Shown here: positions 42,393 through 50,548 of the stretch, one piece after another
Layout of the letters: each line of letters opens with the position of its first letter
Position numbering within the stretch: position 1 is the first letter of the stretch
DNA from: Maribacter aquivivus
GTDB taxonomy: Bacteria; Bacteroidota; Bacteroidia; Flavobacteriales; Flavobacteriaceae
Direction of reading: 5' to 3'
NCBI RefSeq assembly: GCF_900142175.1
Contig: NZ_FQZX01000001.1
Span: 62,001 to 126,000, forward strand
DNA: 64,000 nt
Made by a program: the position numbers and the translations under genes
The notes under the pieces: model-generated
The model's database searches: none
The model's input: the letters and a program-made list of their open reading frames with translations, nothing else
What the model was told of the DNA's origin: nothing

Positions 42393-43055
42393 CTACTTTC
42401 TCTTATCCCCAGCCCGCTTGTCAAAAGCAATCAAATTAAACAGTTCTCGCATTCTGCTACGAACGCGATTACCATAGCGTTCTTCTAGTTCCTCGGCATT
42501 CAGATTAGTTGTAGCGTGGGTTTTCATTTTATGTTTGGTCTCAAGGTAAAGTTCGTATCGGGAAAGTAATACTTCGCCCATCACGTTTAAATCTTTACCA
42601 TAAAATCTTCCTGCAGGTTCAATACCCAAATCATCAAAGCAATAGAATTTGGTACTGCCATAATCTTCAATAGTCTTAAAGCCTAGGTGGTTAAAGCTAA
42701 AAGCAACATTCCTGCACGGAATCATTTCGTACGGTCGTTGTAGCGGTACGATGTGTCGCAATAATTTCATTAAACTTGTTTTTCCACAGCCTACGGGTCC
42801 AGAAAGCAAAATGCCTTTGTCAATGTCTATTCCATACTTTTCACAATTGTCCTTATCCTTGATAAAATAGTGGCAGAGCTTTCGGATGATTGTGATATCT
42901 TCATCGTAAATTCTGAAATTTTTTCCGAATAATTGTCGGCCTTTGGCATTCAAGTAAATCAAGATTTTATCAAAATCGTAGAGAACACTTTTGCCATCAA
43001 ATTTTCCTAGCGAATATTCCACGCCACCTTCGTTAATTTTAGAGGGGTTGTCCAT
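42393..43055 (-). CDS. P-loop ATPase of the DnaC/IstB type, likely helicase loader of the element
   Basis: A 220-residue AAA+-type ATPase with Walker A LLSGPVGCGKTSLMKLL (about 95-107), Walker B FYCFDDLG (about 140-147) and ATTNLNAEELEERYGNRVRSRMREL, which matches sensor-I and arginine-finger regions of DnaC. It overlaps the replication-type gene upstream by 17 bp, so the pair resembles the lambda O/P or DnaD/DnaC arrangement. Role: probably loads the replicative helicase for plasmid-like replication of the excised element. Confidence 0.78.
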   Translation of the reverse strand: MDNPSKINEGGVEYSLGKFDGKSVLYDFDKILIYLNAKGRQLFGKNFRIYDEDITIIRKLCHYFIKDKDNCEKYGIDIDKGILLSGPVGCGKTSLMKLLRHIVPLQRPYEMIPCRNVAFSFNHLGFKTIEDYGSTKFYCFDDLGIEPAGRFYGKDLNVMGEVLLSRYELYLETKHKMKTHATTNLNAEELEERYGNRVRSRMRELFNLIAFDKRAGDKRK

Positions 43056-43791
43056 AGTCTTTGTTTTTAGTGGTTCGCAAGTTGTCCTTGATTTGGGACG
43101 CCTCTTTAAAGTTTGGTTTGTTTTCCTCAGCGAAAAGTTCGGTTCTATCCATCCAATTTGTAGCTACTGCGCGCCAATCTCTAATCGCTTTTCCGTCGCT
43201 AGTTTGCCAATTACGAGTTTCATAGTGTTTATAGAATTTTTTTCCTTCATCAGCATTAATACCTTTTTCAATAAAAAAATCAATAATGGCCTGCCAGCCC
43301 TTTGGTTGTTTTATATTGTTTACTTGTTTGGTATTGTTTATAGTAGATACTAATGCTTGTCCACCTATGGGAGGGTGCAAGTCCACAGCTTGTCCGTTTA
43401 TGGGATGGTGCTGTCCCGTAAGCGGTACACCATTGGGACGGTACTGTTCCGCAACCTGTTCTAATATGGGACTGTACCGTCCCATATCCGGTTCATCACT
43501 TGTCCCGATAATGGACATCTTGATTTTACTGCCCTTATATGGATTGTTGGAAGGAAAGTAGCTTAGATAGTCCCAAGCATTTAAATCGGTCACACATCTG
43601 TGGTATGTGGATTTTGAGCCTATTTTAGACGCAAGCATCAAATCCCTGCGGTTCACGTAAAATTCATCCGCAAATCTAGAGCTGTTCCATTCTTGGAACA
43701 GCGCCATATACAAACTGATATGTGTAGGATTGAGCCGGTCATCAAAAAAGAACTTTTCAAAAGCCGCATTGAGTAGCTTTATATAGTTCAT
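43039..43791 (-). CDS. Replication-initiator-like HTH protein with internal 33-bp repeats
   Basis: A 250-residue protein. The N-terminus (FFFDDRLNPTHISLYMALFQEWNSS..., KIGSKSTYHRCVTDL) looks like a winged-helix domain used by RepO/DnaD-type initiators. The middle (about 102-145) is made of four 11-residue repeats with P and GQ (YRPNGVPLTGQ, HHPINGQAVDL, HPPIGGQALVS). The C-terminus has the DnaD-like pattern KFYKHYETRNWQTSDGK and DWRAVATNW. Inference: it binds iterons within its own gene, as lambda O does, and recruits the ATPase encoded next. Confidence 0.72.
   Translation of the reverse strand: MNYIKLLNAAFEKFFFDDRLNPTHISLYMALFQEWNSSRFADEFYVNRRDLMLASKIGSKSTYHRCVTDLNAWDYLSYFPSNNPYKGSKIKMSIIGTSDEPDMGRYSPILEQVAEQYRPNGVPLTGQHHPINGQAVDLHPPIGGQALVSTINNTKQVNNIKQPKGWQAIIDFFIEKGINADEGKKFYKHYETRNWQTSDGKAIRDWRAVATNWMDRTELFAEENKPNFKEASQIKDNLRTTKNKDYGQPL
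43358..43489. repeat. Four tandem 33-bp units (iteron-like) inside the replication gene
   Basis: The units start at 43358, 43391, 43424 and 43457, each with (A/T)TGGGA at its tenth base, exactly 33 bp apart. Within unit 4, ATATGGGAC (43464-43472) pairs with GTCCCATAT (43479-43487). The repeats are in frame and produce the 11-residue protein repeats. Confidence 0.72.
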
Positions 43792-43794
43792 CGC

Positions 43795-44079
43795 CTAAGA
43801 ATTAAGACCGTGCTGCACTCGGTTGGCGGTCATTATCGTTTGAATTTCTTCAGAATCATAGTAAATGATTCCCCCAACTTTGGTGTAAGGCAATGTACCA
43901 TTGATACGTAGGTTTTGTAAGGTGCCTGGACTTACTTGTAATAAATCCATAACCTCGGAAGATTTGAGGTATTTCTTGAGCTTTCCCTTGGCCTGATTGG
44001 TCAATAGTTTTTTAATGTCATCGAGTAATTCTAGTTTGAATTCCCGAAGGTCGTCTGTGGTAATAATACTTGTCGGCAT
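43795..44079 (-). CDS. Helix-turn-helix protein (excisionase/DUF-type, MerR-like fold)
   Basis: A 94-residue protein with a C-terminal winged-helix of the excisionase type (YLKSSEVMDLLQVSPGTLQNLRINGTLPYTKVGGIIYYDSEEI) and a helical N-terminus. It lies 3 bp upstream of the replication gene, so the three genes 42393-44079 form an operon. Roles as recombination directionality factor or repressor are both possible. The repeated CCGTAGTACGG sites lie just upstream of it. Confidence 0.75.
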   Translation of the reverse strand: MPTSIITTDDLREFKLELLDDIKKLLTNQAKGKLKKYLKSSEVMDLLQVSPGTLQNLRINGTLPYTKVGGIIYYDSEEIQTIMTANRVQHGLNS

Positions 44080-44399
44080 AATAAAACGGGTTTAATGGTG
44101 AGGGACTATCTGAGTTTGAACTTTTAATTGATAGCCCCTGACCTGATTTGACTTTCGTTCTACAAATTTGAATAGGTTTATCGGATTTTATTCCCCAGTA
44201 CGACCGTAGTACGGGCAAAATTTAACATATTGAAATTTGATATGTTCTGTAGTGTTTTGAAGGTCATAAAATAGAAATCACACGCCAAATCATAGTAAAA
44301 TAAATGAAAAAAGTTTTCAAAATCGAAAGACCGTAGGTCTACCGTAGTACGGTCTTATTTTAACATTTTAAAATTGAGTTTAAGGAAATCATTAAAGGC
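44080..44399. promoter_or_regulatory. 320-bp gene-free region with repeated CCGTAGTACGG palindromes
   Basis: It contains ACCGTAGTACGG at 44203-44214 and again at 44341-44352. Each is followed by an ATTTTAACAT-like word, making a direct repeat of about 38 bp at a distance of 138 bp. GACCGTA (44329-44335) with TACGGTC (44348-44354) also forms a stem. Probable protein-binding sites for an element regulator or recombinase, and promoter region of the operon 42393-44079. Confidence 0.6.
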
Positions 44400-45236
44400 T
44401 TATTCTTCGCTCTTTTTTATTTCGATTTGAAGTGCTATCGAAAGGTCGTCAAGAAAAAGAGTTCTACTATTTTTCCGATTTTTAATGTCCTGAAAAGTTT
44501 TGTAAATGTCTTTTGGCTCAAAATCGAATACCTGCTGCAATCGCTTAGAAACTTTCATTATACTTTGATTATCCTGCTTGCCTAAACCTTTTGCACAAAG
44601 GGCATAGACCAATTCTACCCAATCCGTATTAGAAAACGGCCACCGGATTTTTTGAAAAGATGTAGCTGAAGTTAAAGGGACATTTGAACCATTCTGAATT
44701 CGAGTTTTTTTTTCATCCAGATAAATTATCAGAGAATTGAACGCCTTGAACTTTCCTAAAAGCATATCTCTTGGTGTGCAAAATTCTGGGTCTTGAAAAT
44801 AGAATTTTGAGGTAATAATGCGAAAAGTGTTCATATGGTCTCTTGTATAATACTCTTTATCAAAATGAACTGCTTCAGAATTAATATAACGCCCAAAATC
44901 GATATTATACAAGAAGAAACGATTGAGTTTGTTGATTTTCTTTTTGATATATTTTAACTGATTATTTTTACCCGCCTTCGGGAACTGTGTTTCAAAAGAA
45001 TGTATCTCTGAAAAATAAATTAGTGCTGTTAGCGGAATTTGCTTGGTTTCCTTAAAGAATGTTATTTCGTCCTTGATGGTATTAAATCCTTCTCTAAGAA
45101 TTTCTTTCTTAAAGGTGCTGAGTAAACTGCTGCATAGTGCGATGGATTGATACGCCCTTTCCAAGATGTCATCATTTTGAATTCTAACATCATCCAAATC
45201 TTTTATCAGCTTTTTTGATAATAATTGTAAATTCAT
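44400..45236 (-). CDS. RteC-like regulator
   Basis: A 278-residue helical protein (ALIYFSEIHSFETQFPKAG..., KINKLNRFFLYNIDFGRYI, KIRWPFSNTDWVELVYALCAKG, LFLDDLSIAL). I recognise the RteC family; in CTnDOT, RteC activates excision genes. The second half matches the conserved WPFSxTDWVELVYAL pattern. Function here: likely control of excision or transfer. No recognised metal or ligand site. Upstream (45237-45507) lies another group of palindromes. Confidence 0.82.
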   Translation of the reverse strand: MNLQLLSKKLIKDLDDVRIQNDDILERAYQSIALCSSLLSTFKKEILREGFNTIKDEITFFKETKQIPLTALIYFSEIHSFETQFPKAGKNNQLKYIKKKINKLNRFFLYNIDFGRYINSEAVHFDKEYYTRDHMNTFRIITSKFYFQDPEFCTPRDMLLGKFKAFNSLIIYLDEKKTRIQNGSNVPLTSATSFQKIRWPFSNTDWVELVYALCAKGLGKQDNQSIMKVSKRLQQVFDFEPKDIYKTFQDIKNRKNSRTLFLDDLSIALQIEIKKSEE

Positions 45237-45431
45237 AAGAAGGCGTATTAAAAGTGTAAAACATATTAACGTGTTTTAATTAAAGGTTTCAAAAAGGATA
45301 TTTTTGTGATTTAAACTAGATTAAATCGCACCCATATTCTAAAAAAATCAAGTTTTGCAAGGGTTGTAATGGAATTCTTGTTAATTTACTTTTTTAGTAA
45401 AATAAAGTCAAGAAAATGTGACGTACTTAAT

Positions 45432-45478
45432 TACGGAATATACCGTATTTTTCTACGGAACTACAGTCATTTACTGTA
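45432..45478. promoter_or_regulatory. Palindrome cluster upstream of the RteC-like gene
   Basis: TACGG-N6-CCGTA (45432-45447), a single TACGG (45454-45458) and TACAGT-N5-ACTGTA (45462-45478). The TACGG/CCGTA half-sites are the same as in the 44.2-44.35 kb region. They may be operators or recombination-associated sites, or end signals for the gene 45508-46422. Confidence 0.5.
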
Positions 45479-45507
45479 AACACTAGGTTTGAAGTCTTTG
45501 GTAGCTA

Positions 45508-46422
45508 TTACTTTTTCTTCCGGAATCGTTTTAAAAATTCAGTTCTATTTTTCACGCCACTCTTTTTAAAAATATTGGAAGCGTGTTTTGATACTGTACT
45601 TTCAGCGATGAATAAATCTTTAGCGATATTTTTGTAGCTCAAGTTACTTAAAATGGAAACTGCAACCTCGATTTCACGCCGGGTCAAATCTTCATAGATA
45701 ATCTTATTCTTTATTAATTCGGTTCTATGCTTTTTCTTCAACGCAAAAACCTGATACATCCTGTTCTTGTTTTCGATAAAATAAAGATACCTGTCGATTT
45801 CTATGGTCGTAATGGCGTAAAATGCAATATTCATTACGCTAAATGTAAGCCATTGATAATCGCCTATCAGCGTGCAAACGGGAAGCAATGCAATACTTGA
45901 TGCGCCAATTAATGAAAGTTTGTTCCTTCTCAAGATAACAGGCTTAGGATTATTTGGTATTGATATTCGACGATAGAAAATGGCTAGAAAAACGAAGGCA
46001 ATTATCGAAATCGGAATTGAAAAAAAAAGTCTTGCCGAATTAAGATTGTCCGTTAGTGAATAAGGAATTATAAATAATATTAAAAAACAGACTGCTACCA
46101 TTATAGCAACATTCCGAACAGATGATTTAAAGGATAGAACTACTATATCGTATTCTTTATATAAGTGGTATATAATGAAAACGCAAAGGGCAATGGCCAC
46201 GCTATAGGTAACGATATATTGAAGAATAATTGGACCTGGTAAGCTATCTACAGGAAGTAAACCGCCTGTAATATTGTATGTAATAAAAAGTAAGCCTAGA
46301 CTGATAAAACGTTCAAGGCTCCTACAGTTCTGTTTTCTAGAAGCGTAAATTGCAAACAATACAATAAACGTATCTAGCAATAGATAGAAAAACGTTGTCC
46401 AATGTATAGATGTACCAAACAT
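45508..46422 (-). CDS. Membrane-anchored LuxR-type transcriptional regulator
   Basis: A 304-residue protein. Residues 1 to about 215 contain about 7 hydrophobic helices (TTFFYLLLDTFIVLFAIYA, YIVTYSVAIALCVFIIYHLY and others). Residues about 240-304 are a LuxR/FixJ helix-turn-helix (DLTRREIEVAVSILSNLSYKN followed by STVSKHASNIFKKSG). This is a rare topology: a membrane sensor with a cytoplasmic DNA-binding domain and no kinase. It is 11 bp after the asparaginase-like gene and probably co-transcribed with it. Ligand unknown. Confidence 0.78.
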   Translation of the reverse strand: MFGTSIHWTTFFYLLLDTFIVLFAIYASRKQNCRSLERFISLGLLFITYNITGGLLPVDSLPGPIILQYIVTYSVAIALCVFIIYHLYKEYDIVVLSFKSSVRNVAIMVAVCFLILFIIPYSLTDNLNSARLFFSIPISIIAFVFLAIFYRRISIPNNPKPVILRRNKLSLIGASSIALLPVCTLIGDYQWLTFSVMNIAFYAITTIEIDRYLYFIENKNRMYQVFALKKKHRTELIKNKIIYEDLTRREIEVAVSILSNLSYKNIAKDLFIAESTVSKHASNIFKKSGVKNRTEFLKRFRKKK

Positions 46423-46433
46423 TTATAATGTTA

Positions 46434-46919
46434 CTATTCATTATGCTCAAATTTGTTGGTTTCTAAGTTTTTTGAAACATTGTTCCAATGAAATACTTTT
46501 CCGTTCATAGCAATATAAACATCTGGCTTTAGAAATTGTAGTGAGCTAATTGCATACCCTAAATTAAATGGGGCATCCGTATTAGCAGACGACCCTAAAA
46601 TGAAAGACCCAACTAAAACTATAGTTTTGCCAATATTGAGCTTTCCTATATAGTTTGCGGTAGCTTCCATCGTGAAAGTACCGTGTGTAATTAATACTTT
46701 GGTCGCATTAGTTCCAATTATCTTACTGACAAGCAATTCAAGGTCATTTTCAGTAATAGCTCGACTATCCTTTTTAAAGATACTTTCGATGGTATATTCA
46801 AAGTCAACATTTGCACTATCTAAAAAGTCTTTAATTGTTATATTAGTTTCTGTAACACCTTGGTCATTTTCATAATCCAAACCTTCGATTGTGCCGCCCG
46901 TTGTGAATATATGTATCAT
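46434..46919 (-). CDS. Asparaginase N-terminal domain protein lacking the full active site
   Basis: A 161-residue protein matching only the N-terminal domain of type I/II L-asparaginases (IFTTGGTIEG and VLITHGTFTMEAT). The second conserved motif in active enzymes is HGTDTM; here the Asp is Phe, and the C-terminal domain is missing. The first Thr of TGGTIEG remains. Inference: no longer a standard asparaginase; perhaps a ligand-binding or regulatory partner of the membrane LuxR-type protein encoded next. Confidence 0.72.
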   Translation of the reverse strand: MIHIFTTGGTIEGLDYENDQGVTETNITIKDFLDSANVDFEYTIESIFKKDSRAITENDLELLVSKIIGTNATKVLITHGTFTMEATANYIGKLNIGKTIVLVGSFILGSSANTDAPFNLGYAISSLQFLKPDVYIAMNGKVFHWNNVSKNLETNKFEHNE

Positions 46920-47023
46920 AATTAATTGTCATTGTAATACTTTTAAAGTTAACCGAAATATTTTATAATGGTTTTGAGGGGATTTAATGTAGATAAATTT
47001 TAAGATTAAACATACAAGTATGA

Positions 47024-48229
47024 TTAGAAATTAATGACACTATCAAGCGCATCATCAGTATCTTTATTGATGAAGTTTGCTTGGTAGCGTATTGTTGTGG
47101 TCACCGAAGAATGACGATATAATTTTTGTAACATTTGAATTGGTATTTTATCCCCAGAAATATTTCCGAAACTATGTCGAGCTATATGCATACTTATGTT
47201 TTTAGTTATGCCTAGTTGCTTTGCTGCAATTTTTAGCCTTCTGTTTAGGTTTCTGGTAATGGATTGTGTCCTTTTTGAAACTTCCTCGGTATTATTTAGG
47301 TCTATATGATTTAATTGAGGAAACACCAATCCGTTGCTTTCTGATTCATCCTTATAATTTTCGATTATTTCAATTGCTTTTTCAGGAACCTTTAGAGAAA
47401 CCAGTTTGCTATTTTTATTCATTCTATAAAGTAGCCTACCATCATTAAAATCCGACCATTTTAGTTGAAGTACATCCCCAACTCGTATGCCAGCGAAATA
47501 AAAACTAATAAGCCAAATATGAATTGCCTTTTGTTGGGCTTCCGTTATACCTTGCGCATTTTCAAGTTTTTGTATTTCATCGGCGGTAAACCCTATTTTT
47601 TGAGATTCAGGAATTCTAATGGTCATCTTACCTTTCCCAAAAGGATACAACCCTCTATCTACAATAGATTCTGAAATAGCTAAATTATAAATGGTTCTTA
47701 TAAGAATCAGATAATTCACAACAGTTCTAGGCGATAGGTTTTTGCGATGTAATAAGTGTGTTTCAAACTTCTTTAGGATTGTAACGTCCAGCTTGTTAAA
47801 AGGAAGTGAATCCTTACCTAGAAACTCTTTAAACTTTTTCAATCGACCAAATTCCGTATCGTACTGATGGTGTTTGTTTCTGTTCTTAAGATTTTGAAGA
47901 TGCATATCTGCAACCGTAAAAAAGTCTAAACCCTTCTTCTTAATTATTTTATTTCTTATTTCTGAAACAGTTTCATACTCAGATTTCATTTCCGATTTGA
48001 GAACCTTGTCATTTGCTTCGGCTAGCTTACCTGTTATAAAATTGTTGAGGACTTTGGAGTTAGGGTGGGATTTTCTAACATTACGATTCCTTTCATCCCA
48101 AAACTTTTCATCGATGTATTGACCCGTATTTAGAAAGGTGCTTTTACGGTCTTTTGTGATTCGAATAGCAATAGGAAGCTGTCCAGCTTTGTTTTTTTTC
48201 TTTCTCGTAACTGCTCTAATTGTTGCCAT
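47024..48229 (-). CDS. int: Tyrosine recombinase (integrase of the ICE)
   Basis: A 401-residue protein. An N-terminal Arm-binding domain (ITKDRKSTFLNTGQYIDEKFWDERN), core-binding SAM-like domain (LGKDSLPFNKLDVTILKKFETHL), then the catalytic domain with AGIRVGDVLQLKW (first Arg, about 245), HIARHSFG (His-x-x-Arg-His, about 345) and HSSVTTTIRYQ (His and nucleophile Tyr, about 375). It catalyses integration and excision at the tRNA-Met 3' half, 168 bp upstream of its start. Its transcription runs away from the att site. Confidence 0.92.
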   Translation of the reverse strand: MATIRAVTRKKKNKAGQLPIAIRITKDRKSTFLNTGQYIDEKFWDERNRNVRKSHPNSKVLNNFITGKLAEANDKVLKSEMKSEYETVSEIRNKIIKKKGLDFFTVADMHLQNLKNRNKHHQYDTEFGRLKKFKEFLGKDSLPFNKLDVTILKKFETHLLHRKNLSPRTVVNYLILIRTIYNLAISESIVDRGLYPFGKGKMTIRIPESQKIGFTADEIQKLENAQGITEAQQKAIHIWLISFYFAGIRVGDVLQLKWSDFNDGRLLYRMNKNSKLVSLKVPEKAIEIIENYKDESESNGLVFPQLNHIDLNNTEEVSKRTQSITRNLNRRLKIAAKQLGITKNISMHIARHSFGNISGDKIPIQMLQKLYRHSSVTTTIRYQANFINKDTDDALDSVINF

Positions 48230-48396
48230 ATCGAATTTATTAAATCTTCAGTATAAAGGTAATCATTTTGGGTACAACATAGGTACAACATTTGTTGATT
48301 TCGTTTGATATTATTTGATACCAAATTATATTAATTTTTAATTAAATAATTGAATATCAGTATGTTTATATTATTATGATGCATTAGTATCAAAAA

Positions 48397-48438
48397 CTCA
48401 TAACCCGAAGGTCGCTGGTTCGAGTCCAGTCCCCGCTA
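48397..48438 (+). other. tRNA-Met(CAU) 3' half, attachment site at the ICE right end
   Basis: The anticodon loop CTCATAA is followed by the 3' anticodon stem, variable loop, T arm (GCTGG-TTCGAGT-CCAGT) and acceptor strand CCCCGCT plus discriminator A. The upstream DNA cannot form the 5' half, so this is a partial copy, as made when an element integrates in a tRNA gene. Both integrases flank it. The complete tRNA should lie beyond the left end of the window. Confidence 0.82.
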
Positions 48439-48461
48439 CTAAGTTTAAAGTATTTAAAAAC

Positions 48462-48492
48462 AACGGTTTAGTTTTCGCTAAACCGTTTTTTT
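48462..48492 (+). terminator. tRNA terminator
   Basis: AACGGTTTAG (48462-48471), loop, CTAAACCGTT (48478-48487), then TTTTT. It follows the tRNA end by 23 bp, and the integrase gene on the right begins at the very end of its T tract. Confidence 0.88.
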
Positions 48493-49812
48493 ATGCCTAA
48501 TTTCAAGGAGTTAGTTACCTTTGAATACGAAAATGAATACGAAAGTGCATACGATTTGTCTGTAAAAAGAACCTTTTCCTCACCTAAAATATATTCTGCA
48601 AACGGCGATTTAAAAAAACGCTGGTATGTCTATTTTTCTTTTCGGGAACCTAAAAGTGGAAAATTAAAGCGTCAAACTCCTTTCTACGGGGACGCAAATA
48701 AATATAAGACCAAAGAAGATAGAATGTCCGTTTTGGTCATCTATAGAAAAGTTTTATTAAGACTACTGAACCAAGGTTATAATCCTTATTCCGATAACTT
48801 AGAATTACACCAAAGTTTACATCGCAAAAACAATGTTGCAGTTCCTGCCGATCTAACCAATAATAATTTAGAGAAATCCATTCCACTGCCAGGGAAAACA
48901 TCGATGACAGTAAAGGAAGCTTTTGATTTTGGAATGAAGCTAAAAGAAAAATTGGTAAGCACTAGTACCAAAAGAGATTATGAAAGCAAAATAAAGAACC
49001 TTTTGGAATGGCTTTCAGTAAATCACCCTGAAATACGATTCATACCTGAGCTTAACAAAAAGCTTGTTGTAGGATTCTTAAACGATGTGTTACACAGAAA
49101 TAGTGCTCGTACAAGAAATAATTACAAGACCGACCTAAGTAGCATTACCCAAGTATTGGTAGACAATGAAATTATAGAACAAAATTTCATAAAGAAAATA
49201 CCTAACTTAAAATCCATACCAGAACGGAATAAAACATATTCCCAGAATATTCAAGAAAAGATTTTTGAATACCTAGAAGTTCACGACCCGATTTTATTAC
49301 TCTACATTAAATTTATTGCCTATAACTTTTTACGCCCTATAGAAGTCTGTCGACTTAAAGTAAAAGATATTGATATCGAAAACAAAAGAGTTCAATTCAA
49401 AGCTAAGAACAGTCCATTAAAGACCAAAATAATACCAGAGCTATTGTGGATGGATTTGCCAGACCTTACGAAACTGGATAAAGAAGCCGTCTTATTTACA
49501 CCGGAAAAAATTGGCGGCGAATGGGACACCCTTGTAGATAATAGGCGAGACTATTTCAGTAAACGCTTTAGAAAAGTCGTTAAAGAGCATTTTAAATTAG
49601 GAATAAATTATGGGCTATATAGCTTTAGACACACCTACATAACTAAGGTTTATAGAGCTTTAATGAAGGACTCCTCCCCTTTTGAGGCTAAAAGTAAGTT
49701 GATGTTGATCACAGGACATTCTTCCATGACGGCCTTAGAAAAATATTTAAGGGATATAGATGCCGAACTTCCCGAAGATTACTCAACAATGTTAAAAAAT
49801 GTACATGAATAA
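48493..49812 (+). CDS. Second tyrosine recombinase, right of the tRNA fragment
   Basis: A 439-residue protein. The N-terminal part is unlike the first integrase (MPNFKELVTFEYENEYESAYDL...), with a core-binding domain (VKEAFDFGMKLKEKL onward). The catalytic domain has NFLRPIEVCRLKVKD (Arg), YSFRHTYIT (Arg-His; the preceding His is Tyr), and GHSSMTALEKYLRD (His and Tyr). The ATG follows directly on the tRNA terminator T run, with no room for a promoter or ribosome site between. It is probably the integrase of another island using the same tRNA from the other side. The next gene overlaps its end by 14 bp. Confidence 0.88.
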   Translation: MPNFKELVTFEYENEYESAYDLSVKRTFSSPKIYSANGDLKKRWYVYFSFREPKSGKLKRQTPFYGDANKYKTKEDRMSVLVIYRKVLLRLLNQGYNPYSDNLELHQSLHRKNNVAVPADLTNNNLEKSIPLPGKTSMTVKEAFDFGMKLKEKLVSTSTKRDYESKIKNLLEWLSVNHPEIRFIPELNKKLVVGFLNDVLHRNSARTRNNYKTDLSSITQVLVDNEIIEQNFIKKIPNLKSIPERNKTYSQNIQEKIFEYLEVHDPILLLYIKFIAYNFLRPIEVCRLKVKDIDIENKRVQFKAKNSPLKTKIIPELLWMDLPDLTKLDKEAVLFTPEKIGGEWDTLVDNRRDYFSKRFRKVVKEHFKLGINYGLYSFRHTYITKVYRALMKDSSPFEAKSKLMLITGHSSMTALEKYLRDIDAELPEDYSTMLKNVHE

Positions 49813-50548
49813 AACCTCTTTGGAACTATTGTACAAGAACCTGATCTCAAAGCTGTGGGAAGAACTATTATTTTTCATCCCTGATAATGAAGTTTCAAAT
49901 GAATTCTTAGAAAACCATAAAGAAATAGAATTCGAAAAACTTCGTAATAAAATATTAGTGATAGATTATTATAAGGGGCCTACACGCTACGAAACAGGTA
50001 GGGACAATTACATGATAATACTTAAAGACAGCACATTAAAAAAAAGTACACGTCAATTATTAAATGCAAAAGCAAATTCCAATGCACAGGAATTTAATTA
50101 CATTCTAGAATTATATTTCGAGCAGGTTGAGTGCTTACATTTTATTACAAATTGGCTGAATAAAAATATAACCCAAGTACTACCTCAAGAGGACACTATT
50201 CTAGGTTTGTTTAAACTCCAATATAATTTTCACAAGTCACATTTTGAAACAATTCTTAAACAGTTTTATCCCGATATGCAATCTTTGCCGAAAGGTAATT
50301 TTAATATCGGAAAATCGGTAGAGTCATCTTTGCCTCATGTATCCAAACTTTTTTATACTAGGGATATACAAAATGTAATACCTGGAGTTTCAAATTTACA
50401 AGAAGAGCTGCATGAAAACCTTCCCACTTCTACAGATAAGAAAACACAGCGCAGCAAAAATAAAAAACTACCTCTTATTTCCGATTCTGAGGCAGAAGCG
50501 ATTTTATTAAAACGTATTTTCAATATTGATTCAAAAGTACTTAAATAA
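49799..50548 (+). CDS. Unknown protein coupled to the second integrase
   Basis: A 249-residue soluble, acidic and helical protein (MYMNKTSLELLYKNLISKLWEELL..., ECLHFITNWLNKNI) with no motif I recognise. The C-terminal part is basic (TDKKTQRSKNKKLPLI). It overlaps the integrase gene by 14 bp, so the two are co-translated. The role may be in recombination control of the second island, but this is a guess from position. Confidence 0.6.
   Translation: MYMNKTSLELLYKNLISKLWEELLFFIPDNEVSNEFLENHKEIEFEKLRNKILVIDYYKGPTRYETGRDNYMIILKDSTLKKSTRQLLNAKANSNAQEFNYILELYFEQVECLHFITNWLNKNITQVLPQEDTILGLFKLQYNFHKSHFETILKQFYPDMQSLPKGNFNIGKSVESSLPHVSKLFYTRDIQNVIPGVSNLQEELHENLPTSTDKKTQRSKNKKLPLISDSEAEAILLKRIFNIDSKVLK

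Noticed and set aside
43358..43489. CRISPR array
   Set aside because: The 33-bp units are tandem, degenerate and in frame within a gene, with no spacers; no cas genes are in the window.
46434..46919. Active L-asparaginase
   Set aside because: Key Asp of the HGTDTM motif is replaced and the C-terminal domain is missing.
48397..48438. Complete tRNA gene
   Set aside because: The 5' half (D arm, 5' acceptor strand) is absent; the upstream sequence is AT-rich and cannot pair with the acceptor CCCCGCT.
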